Positions 27,779 to 38,812 of a DNA stretch of 64,000 bases are shown one piece after another. The notes beneath the pieces are model-generated. The model was not told the origin of the DNA and ran no database searches. It worked only from the letters and a program-made list of their open reading frames with translations. The position numbers and the translations under genes were made by a program. The stretch lies in NCBI RefSeq assembly GCF_013373865.1, contig NC_050473.1, positions 5,467,710-5,531,709 of the forward strand, in the 5' to 3' direction. This DNA comes from Monomorium pharaonis. Lineage: Eukaryota > Arthropoda > Insecta > Hymenoptera > Formicidae. The first letter of the stretch is position 1. Each line of letters opens with the position of its first letter.

Positions 27779-28129
27779 ATGGCACACGCGGGGAGTGAAA
27801 GCGACACGGTGAACCCGCTTACGAGGTTACCCGTGTACTTTTATTCCGAACCGAGCCGTATTATAGTGGCTACTTCACCCGGCAGTCCCTGGCATAGTTA
27901 TCACCAGAAATATCGTGTTGGAAAGCCTGCGCGCGCAAAAGTCTGCCCGTTCTCGTCGCCGCCGCTCGCGCGCGCTCTCGAGAACGTCTTTCCTCCACGT
28001 GAAACTTCTAAATCGTACATTTTTTACCCTGCGTGTGAAATTGGACTCTTGAGAAAACGATTCGACATTGGAAAACTCATTCCACTGGGCGACTTTTCTG
28101 ACCTTAATAAAAAAAAAGAACATTCCTGA
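27779..28129 (+). other. Unassigned 116-codon open frame
   Basis: ATG at 27779 lies in good insect start context (A at -3, G at +4) inside a CpG-rich block. The product is Pro/Ser/Lys-rich with no recognised domain. An overlapping minus-strand frame is as long. It could be a first exon plus intron or simply chance. Confidence 0.15.
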
Positions 28130-29399
28130 TACCTGGCTCCCCCGGGTCGCTTTTGTCCGCTTAAGAAAAAGAGAAGGCTGTTGGAATTGTATTTTTAAAA
28201 GCTCGTAACGTTCGTCTATCGTATAAACGGTATTTAGAAGTCTAGTCATAAATTTTACTCTGGAAATATATCTCACATTTACTGCATGTCAACAAATCAC
28301 TTTCCTGTCTCTTTTCGTTTTAGTTTTTTATCCAAGTTTTGAAAGATTAAATATCTTTAATCGTTTCGAAGAACTTAGAAGATTCATCGCATCATCATTA
28401 ACCTGTTTTACTAAGGATCAAGAATTAATGCGAAACGCAACGTTATATTGCTAACTAGATTGTATCCCGAAATAGAGGGTTGTTACTAAAATTAGTTTAA
28501 ACTTTGGTGCTGAAGACGTAGCGTGGTTAAATTTTAAACTTGCGCTTACGTTCGCATTTGCATGGCTGGCTCCGGAATCGATTTCCATTATCGTTCCATC
28601 GAGGCCTGGGAAGCGGAGGAGCTTTCTCTCCTGGAACAAAGCGAACGCCATATGCCGCCCTGGACAATGAAACGAGTGGAAACGAGAATCGTCGCATAGG
28701 GACGTAGGGCCCCTCGGTCTCTTGGTCCCTCGCAGACACGTCGCGATTCTTTCGGTTGCTTGAAGGGCGATGGGGAACCCCTCGAGTCCTCCGGGTTTCC
28801 ACCCTCACTGTCGTTCCATCCTGCTGGCATGAGGGTGAAGCGAAAGAACAAACCTCCAATCTCGTTCTTCCCCGCTTCGAGAATTTTCATACGCGCGTAG
28901 GATCCTTTTTAACGTCACTTGGTTTTAAAGTTAAATGATTAAAGCTTCTCGCTTCAGTAATATGGAAAGACCTCGTAAGTCCTAAAATCGCAGAATTCTC
29001 CTTTCGCCCTGATCCCCAACTACGTGTGTCAGAGGATTAGTCGCGCTTCTGGGACCGCGAACGAGCGCAGTGCAATCGACGAGAATTAATGCGCGCCCGT
29101 CGCCGATATCGCGAACTCTCCGACCAGAAGTTTCCAGGGTAATCGCCTTCGCGCTCCGCTCCACTTTCGTGGAAAAGCCGCGAAACGAGTTATCGCGGTG
29201 CAGTATTTGGGAGTTCGTCGATTTCGGAAACGTATTTCTCGGCAGCTGCTGTTCTCTTTAATCACCGCTATCCGTTTTTGTCTCGCGGTTCCGAAGAGGG
29301 GAGGGAGGAGGGGAATGGTCCGTACAGTCGGGGTGTTTTGTAGTAAAGACGAGGACACCAGAGGAATCGAGTTCTCTCGTCCTTGTCCTCTTCATCACT

Positions 29400-29433
<34 letters not shown>

Positions 29434-30656
29434 ATCGCCACTGTATACCACCCGCGGAGACAGAGCGATCCTAAATACCGTCCAAGCGAATTGGAGATAA
29501 ATGCAACCTGGGATCCCGAACTCCCGCTACTCTTAATAGATGGTTCTCTCTGAAATGTTGAAGGAAGCGCGATGCACGACATTGTTCCCTAATTCTCGAA
29601 TTACTCGCGTGAGGATAGGATGCACGCGGCGCGGATTAAGAACGTACATTGAAAAAAAGAAATTAGTCGAATTAATCTGAAGTATGGATATTGTATGGAT
29701 TGAAAACAATTGATATAGCGACCTACTTTGCTCTTGGTATTTTCAATAATGAATTCCAAGTTATTTTGAAAATGTGAAGTGATATAGATTCTTTGGATTC
29801 TTCGGATTTTTTGATACAAATAAAATAATTTGGCTGCAGAATTAACTGAATGTCAACTGATTTATTGATAATCTACAAAATTTACTTACAAGGATCTGCA
29901 TATCTTTTAAAATGAAGCAACGATGAAAGATTATCGTATTATCGAGGAATCAGTTATCGTGGCATCACGCAGATTATTAGCTCGCGGACAACAGATCGGG
30001 CAGTTTAATCAACGCCGACGCGACTCCTGTAATCGAGAGACGATTTATAGCAAACCAGTTTGACTACTCTTACTTGGCCTTTCGCTCCTTTCTTTAACCA
30101 CCGGTGTTCACGACGCGCGTTTTCGGTCTTACGACGATACGATCGATGTAACGCCGTTACAAATTTGTTTGGCCGAATGCCGCACGCTTTATGCGAACGT
30201 GACCTGCTGCTGTATTAATGTAACTGACATTGTGATGTAACATCAGGCGAATTCCATTAGGGTCTTTTGGAAAAAGCCAACAAAAAAATGAATACCAGGA
30301 CATAGGAAGTGTAATAAAAGAATTAATATAAAGAAAAACAAAAAACAAGCGTATAATAAGGCATTGAAAATGTACAAAAGAATAGATAGAGATAAAAAAG
30401 ATAAAAAAAACGATAAGAATCTTGATTAGATTGGCTAAAAAAATCTAGAGGAACGTTACAGATAAATTTCTATATTTCAAATATTGCGTTGTCTATACCT
30501 TTTTATTATAGATCGGAATCCTGTACATTTGTCCTTCATAATTTGCTCTTTAAACATTCTGCTATATAGTTTTATACGTTATTATTCCGTGCTCCTTCTT
30601 GTGTCACGACTTCAACGTCAAAGTTCCCTAATCGACATTTATCTAATCGATCGCTG
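28130..30656. other. No gene seen; CpG-rich with a (TCA)n repeat
   Basis: 28550-29600 and 29930-30230 are GC-rich with many mutually overlapping short open frames. 28150-28500 and 29640-29930 are AT-rich. 30260-30480 is purine-rich on the + strand and yields only stop-broken Lys-rich frames. Confidence 0.45.
29400..29433. repeat. (TCA)n trinucleotide microsatellite
   Basis: About eleven TCA units. The poly-His and poly-Asp frames seen here are its translation. Confidence 0.97.
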
Positions 30657-31073
30657 ATGGCACCTGGTCGACCTAGTGGTACAGTTAGACGAGTAGGAGT
30701 GGGTATTAAACATCGCAGCTACGAGAAAGGATCGAGGTTAACGATAAGTCCTCTCCCGTCGCGGACGGATGAACTTCCTCCTAAGGGAAGAGAGAATCGA
30801 CGTGACGTCGAGAGCGGATTATCGATCCAAATGACATCTGGAGAAAATGTGCTCGCGGTGGTAGTACCCCATATGATTTATGGAACCCGAATTCCGTCTA
30901 CAAAAGGAAAGGGAATAATACGGAATGAATGTATTTTTCACGTCAAAGTGGCCGCAGTAAGAAAATTTACTCGGCAAAGTTTTGTCCCTGTCCAAGAAAA
31001 TGAAAATCCGAAAAAAGTCATCTTAATGAATTCTAATTGCCCTAACGATCAACTATTTGTTGCTGGCGCGTAA
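30657..31073 (+). other. Unassigned 138-codon open frame
   Basis: ATG at 30657, stop at 31071-31073. The product is basic at its N-terminus, with VRRVGVGIKHRSYEKGSR and later VLAVVVPHMIYGTRIP. It contains no low-complexity tract, and no long frame overlaps most of it. This makes it a slightly better candidate than its neighbours. No family is recognised, and an exon reading past a donor is possible. Confidence 0.2.
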
Positions 31074-32176
31074 AGTTTTCGAGTTTTGAAGTAGTAGTAA
31101 AACATCGCGTGGTACCAGCGGGCATCGCTCATGGTCCTCTTTTAATCGCATTAGGGCAACACGTTCCCCGGGGAGGTCGAGCGAACAAAGCAGGCTAGCG
31201 CGAATTGTTTCCACAAAATTGCGACATGACACCGTTTCGCCGCCGCTAATTCGCCGAGGAGTTGTGCTAGAGCTGACGCGCTTTAACTCCCCTGACTCGT
31301 CGCGTTCCTCTCGACCCACTTTTCTCGTTATCGTAGCACAACATATCGTCGGCGAATCGCTGATAAAAATTGGCCCGCGCACGTCTGTCAAAAGGTCAAA
31401 GACGTCGCGCGTTTTCTTTGTTGTCTCGTTTCGCACGCATAAGAAACAGAGTGAAAGAGAGAAAGAGAGAGAAAATGCGTTTTAATGCTACGTTTTACAC
31501 ATGGGACGCATGTAGAACTACGTATGGTGCTCTCCTGTACCCTTCAAATCTCACATGCACTAAACAGGCTTTACAGAGATATGATTGAAAAATCAAAATA
31601 CTTTAATTTGTTTAAAAATTATATAGAATATATAATGTTATATTAAAATTTTTTAATGATTGACAGTGTAGCTTTTATGAAAATAAAAGTTCTTAAAACC
31701 TTTAGACTAATACCGGGAGAAAGCTCCTTTGTGACTCTGAACAAAGTTTAAAATTTTACATAACGTAGATGTTATTTATATAAATAAATTTTGAGGAAAA
31801 ATGACATTTATCTTAATGAAAAAATGCTAGTAGCGTAAAGATTAAAACAATAGGTAAGACAGTGATGTATATAATACAAAATCGAGAAGAGATTATAGCA
31901 GGATTTTAGTGCCTAAATAATATTTATGTGATTTTATATACATTTTTTAATTCTTTGAATTGTACGTCTTTATTTTAGTTCTTGAAACACAGCTTTTAAA
32001 TTTGAGCCATTATAATAATATCACAATATTAATACCAATGTCAACTTACATCCCTGTCTTCCTTCTCGAAATCTTATCTTCTCTGAAATAAAAATTTAAC
32101 TTTTATATGTAGCATCTTACAACAAATGCAGCGAGTGACTGATACATCACGTTTTTTAAATGTTTTGATTATATAT
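31074..32176. other. No gene seen
   Basis: CpG-rich to 31570 with overlapping frames on both strands and a GA-rich tract at 31449-31474. AT-rich afterwards. Confidence 0.5.
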
Positions 32177-32327
32177 CTCAAAATTTTATAGAGTGCAAAT
32201 ACTGTCACTACAATTTTTCAAGTGATTTTTTACTCTAATAAGAGTTAAGGTTTTAACTCTTGTTAAAGTTGAAAAATTACTGTGAAAATGTTGTGACAGT
32301 ATTTTCACTCTATGAAATTTAGAGAGT
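32177..32327. mobile_element. Palindromic MITE-like element, family I copy b
   Basis: The two halves are near reverse complements around a centre at about 32252, where AGAGTTAA faces TTAACTCT. Both arms carry 'atagagtg', 'aaatactgtcac' and 'ttttca'. The right end 'gaaatttagagagt' matches the right end of the family I element at 6081-6194. Confidence 0.7.
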
Positions 32328-34311
32328 GAAAAATATGTATAATTAGATTAAATCTTCTTGTTCTTGCAAAAATTTAATTCTGTTTATCACGTAATTTTTT
32401 CATATACAAGTAAAAAGCTGATGAAAGTGTGAACTAAATGCTTATAAACAAAAAGTGATTTCTCATGAATTAAAAAGGTATAATGAAAAATTTAGTAACG
32501 TCATTGAAAAAATTATTTTAAAATATGTTACAAAGATATTAATCACGGAAGAAAGAATATCAGGAGGGAGCGTAAGGTTTTTTATCTATAACTTTCTCTC
32601 TTGTACTTTATTGAGGCACTCCATCTCTCTTACTTTTTTAGTAGTTCACACTAATACGGCATCTATAGCGAATCCTCCCCTGTGTTATTCTTTCCTTTAT
32701 GATATTAATTGAAACCTAAACTTATAAGATTCTAGATGTAAGTAAGTAATATGGTGGTATGTGATAAGCATTGAAACGTTCCAGATTAGCTGTCTAATTG
32801 TACAGTCACTGTACGACATTTTTAACGGAAAATTTAAGAATATATATATAAATAATATGGAAAATCTTATTAGCGATTATCAGAAACATTTTATTAACGT
32901 ATGCACGCTAAAATTTCTACAATTGTTATGCTCTCAATAACATAAACCACTTTTTGTTGAAATCTGTATCGATCACGCGTACCTTAACGCGAGAAGGTTT
33001 TAACCCAAGCGTTTCTGATCGCATGAAAAAAGAACTTTCATGGACATAATGCCGGATTTTCATAGCTATAAAAGAGAAAGAGAGAGAGAGAGAGAAAGAA
33101 ATCGGTCTTATAACGAAATAGATCATTTCTGCGGGTTTTACCGAGCTTATACCAGTCGCGATCTCCGCTCTGGAAAGATCCTGAATAAAGGAAATTCAGG
33201 AATCCAGTTCATTCGGTGAACGTGCGAGTAAGAATGGAGGGGGGAGAGGGGGAATCGAACCCTAAGCCCAGGTAAACACGTACAGAGGGTGGCGGGCGTA
33301 AAGAAAGCGTATATATTCGTTGAAAGAGCTCGAGGAGAATCTCTTTCGTCGTGTGTGTATAATGGACGCTCGAAAAACGAGGCGAAGCGAGGTGAAGAGA
33401 GCTGACCTACTGTGGCAAGTGGCTCAGGGCCGTCGCTGTCCAAATCGTCCCCCCGATTGCCCTCCACCGGGCATTCTCTCTTCATCCGGTGCCACACGGT
33501 AGTATTCAAAGTCTGCCCTCTCACGGACGCGATGCCCTCGTAGCCACTTTGTCCTCCTCCTCCTCTTTCCTTTTCTATAAGCGTTCGATCAGTCTGTCTA
33601 ATGTTCGCGATCTACTGGACTAAATGTACCATAACGCCGAGGCCCCGGAACGATAATACCCTGGTGGTCGGTCTATCATGACATCGCCTCGTGCGATAAT
33701 AGCGTACCGATTTTAGAGCGATTAGAGGCGAGTGGTCTGTGCGAGCGCGAGGGTGAAAGCCTCGATAATTGGAAATAGCCTGAACCCGAGCTAGGGAAAG
33801 ATCGATTCGAGTTAATACTCGGCGGTTCGCTATATCTCGAAAGTGCTTTCTAACCGATTCCATGGCCGTCGTCCTCCAAATAGAGCCGTCGCTCTAAATA
33901 CGGCATTGTAAATGAGCAGCAGCGCATTATTTGCTTGTCTTAATATCCGCTTCCGGATCTAATCATTCCGATTGTGTGCACGTGGAATGAGTGCGTGGAA
34001 GAGGTAACGCGCAGCCTCCATCTCGAATGTGAGAAAATTAATTCTCAACTTATATCCTCCGCCGTATGCCTTAACCGCCTTTTATAATTACCTTTTTTTT
34101 CCCGAGAGATTATGATTTAACTTACACGTTTACATTGGCACGATGCAAGTTTCCCTAAAGAATTAACTTTTACTTATTTGGAATTGCTCGAGTGGATCCA
34201 CGATACGCGGAACTAATACGATTCGTTCGATCTAACGCGGCATTTGTTAAGAGAGGTCTGGTATCCTCGGCTCGGGATTCGTGACCGGCTCTCCTGTGCC
34301 TTTTTGCGCTC
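32328..34311. other. No gene seen
   Basis: AT-rich to 33060, with GA-rich DNA at 33064-33100. CpG-rich from 33120, holding a G-rich tract at 33236-33254. A short box resembling a tRNA T-loop on the minus strand at about 33252-33265 has no supporting stems. The open frames overlap on both strands. Confidence 0.45.
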
Positions 34312-34316
34312 AGTCG
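34309..34316 (+). promoter_or_regulatory. Possible initiator (TCAGTCG-like) of a plus-strand transcript
   Basis: 'ctcagtcg' fits the arthropod initiator consensus TCAKTY, with the putative start base A at 34312. It lies in a CpG-rich block and is followed by a leader-like sequence with repeated GTGAA motifs. No TATA box or clear DPE was found. This is inference from a short motif. Confidence 0.22.
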
Positions 34317-34399
34317 ACGTGAACGCCCACCCGAGGAGGAAAGTGAATCACGGCAGCGGTCGTCGAGTGAAAATCATCTAGTGAAAATGTGAAGGCCAG
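34312..34399 (+). other. Possible 5' untranslated leader exon
   Basis: Runs from the possible initiator to CCAG before GTAGAG at 34400. The donor is weak (A at +5). The segment contains repeated 'gtgaaaat' and no ORF. It is proposed only because a well-flanked exon follows 1.06 kb downstream. An alternative donor is GTAAAA at 34501. Confidence 0.2.
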
Positions 34400-34747
34400 G
34401 TAGAGTGGCGATTTGAAAGTTCTGCCGTAGCTTCCAGCTACAAGTCGATTTTCACTCCGCCACCGCTGCCGTCGTCATGGATATATCTTCGTAAAACGCT
34501 CGGTAAAAGGTCGACCATCGTAGATTGTTGTACGATTCTAGGCACCGCTTTTATGTGCACGCACGTGGACGAATGTAGCGAATTGTTCCGGCAAGCAATG
34601 CACTTTTTATATTATTATTTTGTTATTAAAATATATATGGAATATGCATATATCTTTTATTTATTGTCTTGGAAAATTGATAATTAAACTACTCATATTA
34701 TAAATATAAACAAGATCGATATCGCCGATATTTCTTTCCCAAATTTT

Positions 34748-34772
34748 TTTCACTCTACGATATTTAGAGAGT
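34748..34772 (+). repeat. Family I terminal fragment, copy c
   Basis: 'tttcactctacgatatttagagagt' differs by few bases from the right ends of family I elements at 6081-6194 and 32177-32327. No matching opposite arm is obvious; a weak relative (TCACTCTA...TAGAGAGCG) lies at 35162-35194. Confidence 0.55.
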
Positions 34773-35454
34773 ACTCTTGAAGAATATTGGTAAATTTTAT
34801 TGCTTAATTTTATTTTTCTTTTAAATAACAGTTACCTTTAACAAAGGCTATTTTATAGATAATGGTTTTAAAATATATTCATCACAAATGTAAGAAAAAT
34901 GATTGTTTTGAAAATTAGAATCTATTACTTTTACCAAACTCTTGTTAACTTTATCGTTGATTAAAAGGTTTGCCAACATAACAAAATAATTCAGAGACCA
35001 ATTGTATTTCTGGCGATATAATAACAAAAGATTAGATTAGGAAGATTATATGATAAAATTAATCAGAGTTTGGTCGAAATGGCCGTTATATTATTGACAT
35101 CTCGTAAAGTGAAACGTCGATTTGAAAGAGAAAAAAATGTCTGCAATTTTTTTAGCGATTTGTCACTCTAATACAATTCAGAGTCTAGAGAGCGAAAATT
35201 GATTTTGTACTATTTTCGGATATTTTTAACTTTATGAGATTAAAGTATCAGCTTGCTAGGATTCAGAATATATTTTAAATAAATTTGATGCTCACGATAG
35301 TATTTGTGGATATATGATACTTTAGAAATTTATAACAAATAATATTTATTCAATTTATAACAAGTAATTTACATTTAATTCATGTATTTTGTTTGTGTGC
35401 AGCTTACTTAAATACATAGATAGTTGAAATGTCTTGTTTGCCTCTTGATTTCAG

Positions 35455-35514
35455 GTGGTCTTCATGTGCATCTCTCGAGTGATATCGCCAAGGTGAAACG
35501 AACTATGCCAACCA
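35455..35514 (+). other. Candidate internal or start-codon exon, 60 nt
   Basis: Preceded by TTGATTTCAG (pyrimidine-rich acceptor) and followed by GTAAGT, the optimal donor. It is open in one frame throughout, reading GGLHVHLSSDIAKVKRTMPT if one base comes from a preceding exon. It also contains ATG at 35505 with A at -3, which could start translation as MPT before the splice. This is the best splice-flanked segment I found. It is GC-balanced within AT-rich DNA, as exons often are. The gene is not recognised; no partner exon is certain. Confidence 0.45.
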
Positions 35515-36132
35515 GTAAGTAGACACGTGTATGCAATGTCTTTTAACAAATGCAGATTGTCTTTACCTTATCGCCTACATACGGGAATAACGACGTTCCG
35601 TTTTTTTTTCCTTTTCGTTCTCATCGTCTCGCCAAGTCAAGAGGAACCGACGCGATCTTGACCATTGATATTCAGCATGCTATCTCGATCGCATCCTTTA
35701 ATTAGCATGCTGCTTTAATCTTCAGATTACCAGACGATAAAACGGCTCATTTACATATCAAGAAACGCAATGTTATTTTCTTAATGAACCAAACAAAGTA
35801 GTAGTTCCGCTTATTAGTAACCGACAATTTATTACTGTCGTTTATTAGACGCTATTAAATCCAGATAACATGGGCTAGAATACTATTGCTTGCATGTTAC
35901 TGTAGTTAGCATATTGATAGATAGTTGTTAAAACTTTTATAGGAAACGTAGTGGAAACAATTGGATAATGCGAATATGAACCAACAATATGTCAAATATC
36001 TTGTATTTGTATAAAACTACTGGTAGAAGACTATTAGTTTACAAGAGTAAATAATTTATTAATTATTTTTACCATCAATGATATATAGGTCAATAACTAA
36101 CACTTTTGCATAAAAGTTCAAGCCTATCTTTA
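35515..36132. other. No gene seen (presumed intron)
   Basis: GC-balanced to 35770, then AT-rich without open frames. Confidence 0.45.
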
Positions 36133-36590
36133 CCTGAATACATTTTACGATAGTATATATCGATATTTACTCACCTTTCTAAGATGACAAAAATGATACA
36201 TTGAAAGTGGCTTATATAGCCTTTTTCAAGCGATCTACATTTGTCCAACTGTATACTTTTTCATCAGAAAACTTTAGAAGTCTACTATTGATGAATATTA
36301 GTAAACTTTTTGCTTACCAAAGTACTTCAGTATATTACATGATATAATATATCGATATTTATTAACCTTTCTGAGATGACAGAAATAATACATTGAATGG
36401 CTTATATAGCCTCCTCCAAGCGATCTACATTTGTATAACTGTATACTTTTTCGTCAGAAGACTTTAGAAGTATACTGTTGATGAATATTAGTAAACTTTT
36501 TGCTTATCAAACTATTTCAATATATTATATGATGTAATATATTGGTATTTATTTACATAATTGAGATAACTTTGAAGAATATTTTCTTAG
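36133..36590 (+). repeat. Tandem repeat, period about 192 bp, about 2.3 copies
   Basis: 'cgatattta' recurs at 36161 and 36353, and a diverged form at 36544 (spacings 192 and 191). Within each unit 'cttatatagcc', 'caagcgatctacatttgt', 'tgtatactttttc' and 'gatgaatattagtaaac' repeat in the same order with about 90% agreement. It has no coding capacity. It could be a small satellite or the internal repeats of a transposable element. Confidence 0.85.
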
Positions 36591-36719
36591 TTTTCTACAA
36601 GTAAGATACGATTGGCAGAAAATAGTATTTTTTTCAATTTTAAGTAAATTTTGTTCTAGAATATTCTAAAAAAAACAACAACTTATGATGTTTTCAATCT
36701 CAGTTCCTACACAGCCGTG

Positions 36720-37043
36720 ATGCTAATCACAACGGAAGAAAAGCGAAATTTGTCACGAAAATCGTGCAAAAGTTTTGGTGAGTTATCGAAAAAGCAACAA
36801 CGATTACGTCATTACGCGAAGTTTTATGCGATTGTAGGAGCTAGTAGTAGTCAATTGTGTAAAAATGACTTGATGGACGTTAGTGAATCGGACAATGGTG
36901 ATGAAGATCAAACGCAAAACGTGCAGTATTTAAAAGTGAATATCGAACACAATAGTGACGATGAAAATTACATAAATAATGACAATGGAAATTACATTTC
37001 TAGGGATGATAATAATGACACTTCTTATGATAGTTGTAGTTGA
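36720..37043 (+). CDS. Unassigned 107-codon ORF with acidic Asn/Asp-rich tail
   Basis: From ATG 36720 to the stop at 37041-37043. The first half is basic and contains KSFGELSKKQQRLRHYAKFY, similar in style to the 'KSF..LS.RQ.RR' openings of uncharacterised transposon-associated proteins of invertebrates. The second half is Asp/Asn/Glu-rich (DVSESDNGDEDQ, NSDDENY). No catalytic domain follows: downstream frames are broken by stops. I infer a truncated or decayed element-encoded protein next to its tandem repeats. It could instead be chance. Confidence 0.3.
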   Translation: MLITTEEKRNLSRKSCKSFGELSKKQQRLRHYAKFYAIVGASSSQLCKNDLMDVSESDNGDEDQTQNVQYLKVNIEHNSDDENYINNDNGNYISRDDNNDTSYDSCS

Positions 37044-37249
37044 ACAAGCGTTGTGCGTTACGAAAAAACAGCAATGAAGTGAGGAGTGGGAACGACAATA
37101 GGCATGAATACCGACACATTTCAATTTCAAGCCCAAAATTACAAATCCTGGACAGCACTGATTTATTTTGTCATTTTTCATCGAAAATATTTAATAAGAT
37201 GACCTATCGTAGATCAGCATAGTTATAGCATGATACTATAGGATGAGAC

Positions 37250-37312
37250 AGCAGTTTTATAGTATTGATCTACAGTAGTTTTATAATATTAATCTACAGT
37301 AATTTTATATTT
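37250..37312 (+). repeat. 24-bp tandem repeat, about 2.5 copies
   Basis: Units of the form 'ttttata.tatt.atctacagta' repeat with spacing 24 ('gatctacag' at 37267 and 'aatctacag' at 37291). Confidence 0.7.
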
Positions 37313-38525
37313 ATCCTAATTAAATTTACTACAAGCGAACTACTATTGTTCGATAAAATTAACCTATTGAGAGAATATACAAATATGATCCCCGAGCGAA
37401 CTAAAAGTAAACTACAGAAGCCTGATAGAAGTGAGCTACGAGTTCTCGATGAAAGTAAACAATAGTAGGGATATTAATATATTATTTCTTATTTTATCTA
37501 TTATTATCTTACTTTTGTGAGCTACTTGGGATCTGTGAGGTACGTAGGAAGATCGATTCTAGTTCACCGATTGTTGGTTGATTATGTACTACTTTTAATG
37601 TGCTTGTATGTTATCTGGGGGAAATATTACGAGTTATGGTAGCAATAACTATTAAAATTAACGGAATTAAAGTTGAGCTCTTAAAATTGAGCTCTCATCG
37701 GAGATGCGTCAGACAGATCCAATTTGATCCGCAATGTTGTTGCTTACGTCAAGCTTCGATTTAAGTGAGACGTCTCTTGTCGGTTGCTTATCGTCGATGC
37801 CTCTTCCGCGTATCGTAATTCCGCGTACGAATCCGCATTATTCTTTCATCGAGACATTCATTCCTACGTGATGAGTCGCGGGTGTTTTATGGGCGCTGCT
37901 ACGCGAGAGCGGGACGAGGCGCGACGGCGAGGACAAAGAGGAGGAGGAAGAAGGAAAAGAAGAAGCAGCAATATGTACCGTTGCACGTGGCAACGATATA
38001 TTTCGCAGCTATTGTGAATACACACTAGCGTACGTGACATCATTCGTCCTCGCAATTACATAAAGATATCGGCGTCGTTAGTCCGCTAACATCAGTGATC
38101 CTTACGTGATTCCACGCCGCGCATATGCATTTAACACAAGGCACGCATTTAATGCTCCCGCATAATCGCGTCATGCCGACATTTGAGGACTGATGGCTGC
38201 ACGAGTGGTCGTGGCTGATGATCAAATTAAAAAGAAACACGATATAAGCAAGCATTGTGTCTCGGAAGCGCCGAGAACGCCGGAATGTCGCCGAGACCAC
38301 GGTAATTTTTTCGATTAAGCTCTGGATTCGTTATATTTCGCAATGTAATTTTATTTGTATAACTTTATTACAACTGTAATTTGCTTCTAAATCTATTGCC
38401 ACGCTATTGCACCAATCTTTCTTAAAATTTTAATATGCTTATCAGTTTTCAATTGAACGCACGGTAGCACATAATAAATGGATTGTCGAATCGGAGTAAT
38501 AGAAAATCTTAAATTATCTTGAAAA
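37313..38525. other. No gene seen
   Basis: AT-rich to 37700, then a CpG-rich block at 37740-38310 with overlapping short frames on both strands. Confidence 0.5.
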
Positions 38526-38526
38526 T

Positions 38527-38603
38527 AAAAAGGATTTATTATTGTAAATCATCCAATAGATGATTTATAGGCGGCATTAAATTGGGGACTGTAAATCCTT
38601 TTT
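38527..38603. other. Nested hairpins (77 bp)
   Basis: The outer arms AAAAAGGATTTA at 38527-38538 and TAAATCCTTTTT at 38592-38603 are perfectly complementary over 12 bp. Inside lies a second perfect hairpin, TAAATCATC at 38545-38553 with GATGATTTA at 38559-38567. It may be a structured RNA or a mini fold-back element. No known microRNA sequence is seen in it. Confidence 0.6.
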
Positions 38604-38734
38604 GTAGAAGCGAGTGGAGATCAATTGATCAATAATGAAATATAAAAAAATTTTTCTTAATTTATAAGTTATAACTAGTATTAAAAACTAAAAACTGACA
38701 AATAGCGATCTTTTAAATATTATGTATTTTAATC

Positions 38735-38812
38735 TTATCTATTAGCATGTGTCTTTTTTTTAATAAATAAAGACACATTGACTTGATAGGTAAATTTACC
38801 AAAAGTAAAAAA
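38735..38812. mobile_element. Palindromic repeat, family III copy c
   Basis: 'agcatgtgtct', then 'aataaataaagacacat', 'ataggtaaatttacc'. This is the same order as the family III element at 56863-56991, shortened. Confidence 0.6.

Noticed and set aside
29198..29582. Poly-His (+) and poly-Asp (-) frames
   Set aside because: Translations of the (TCA)n microsatellite.
33235..33270. Minus-strand GGGTTCGATTCCCCC, resembling a tRNA T-loop (B box)
   Set aside because: No A box, acceptor stem or anticodon arm at the right distance; flanking sequence cannot fold into a cloverleaf.
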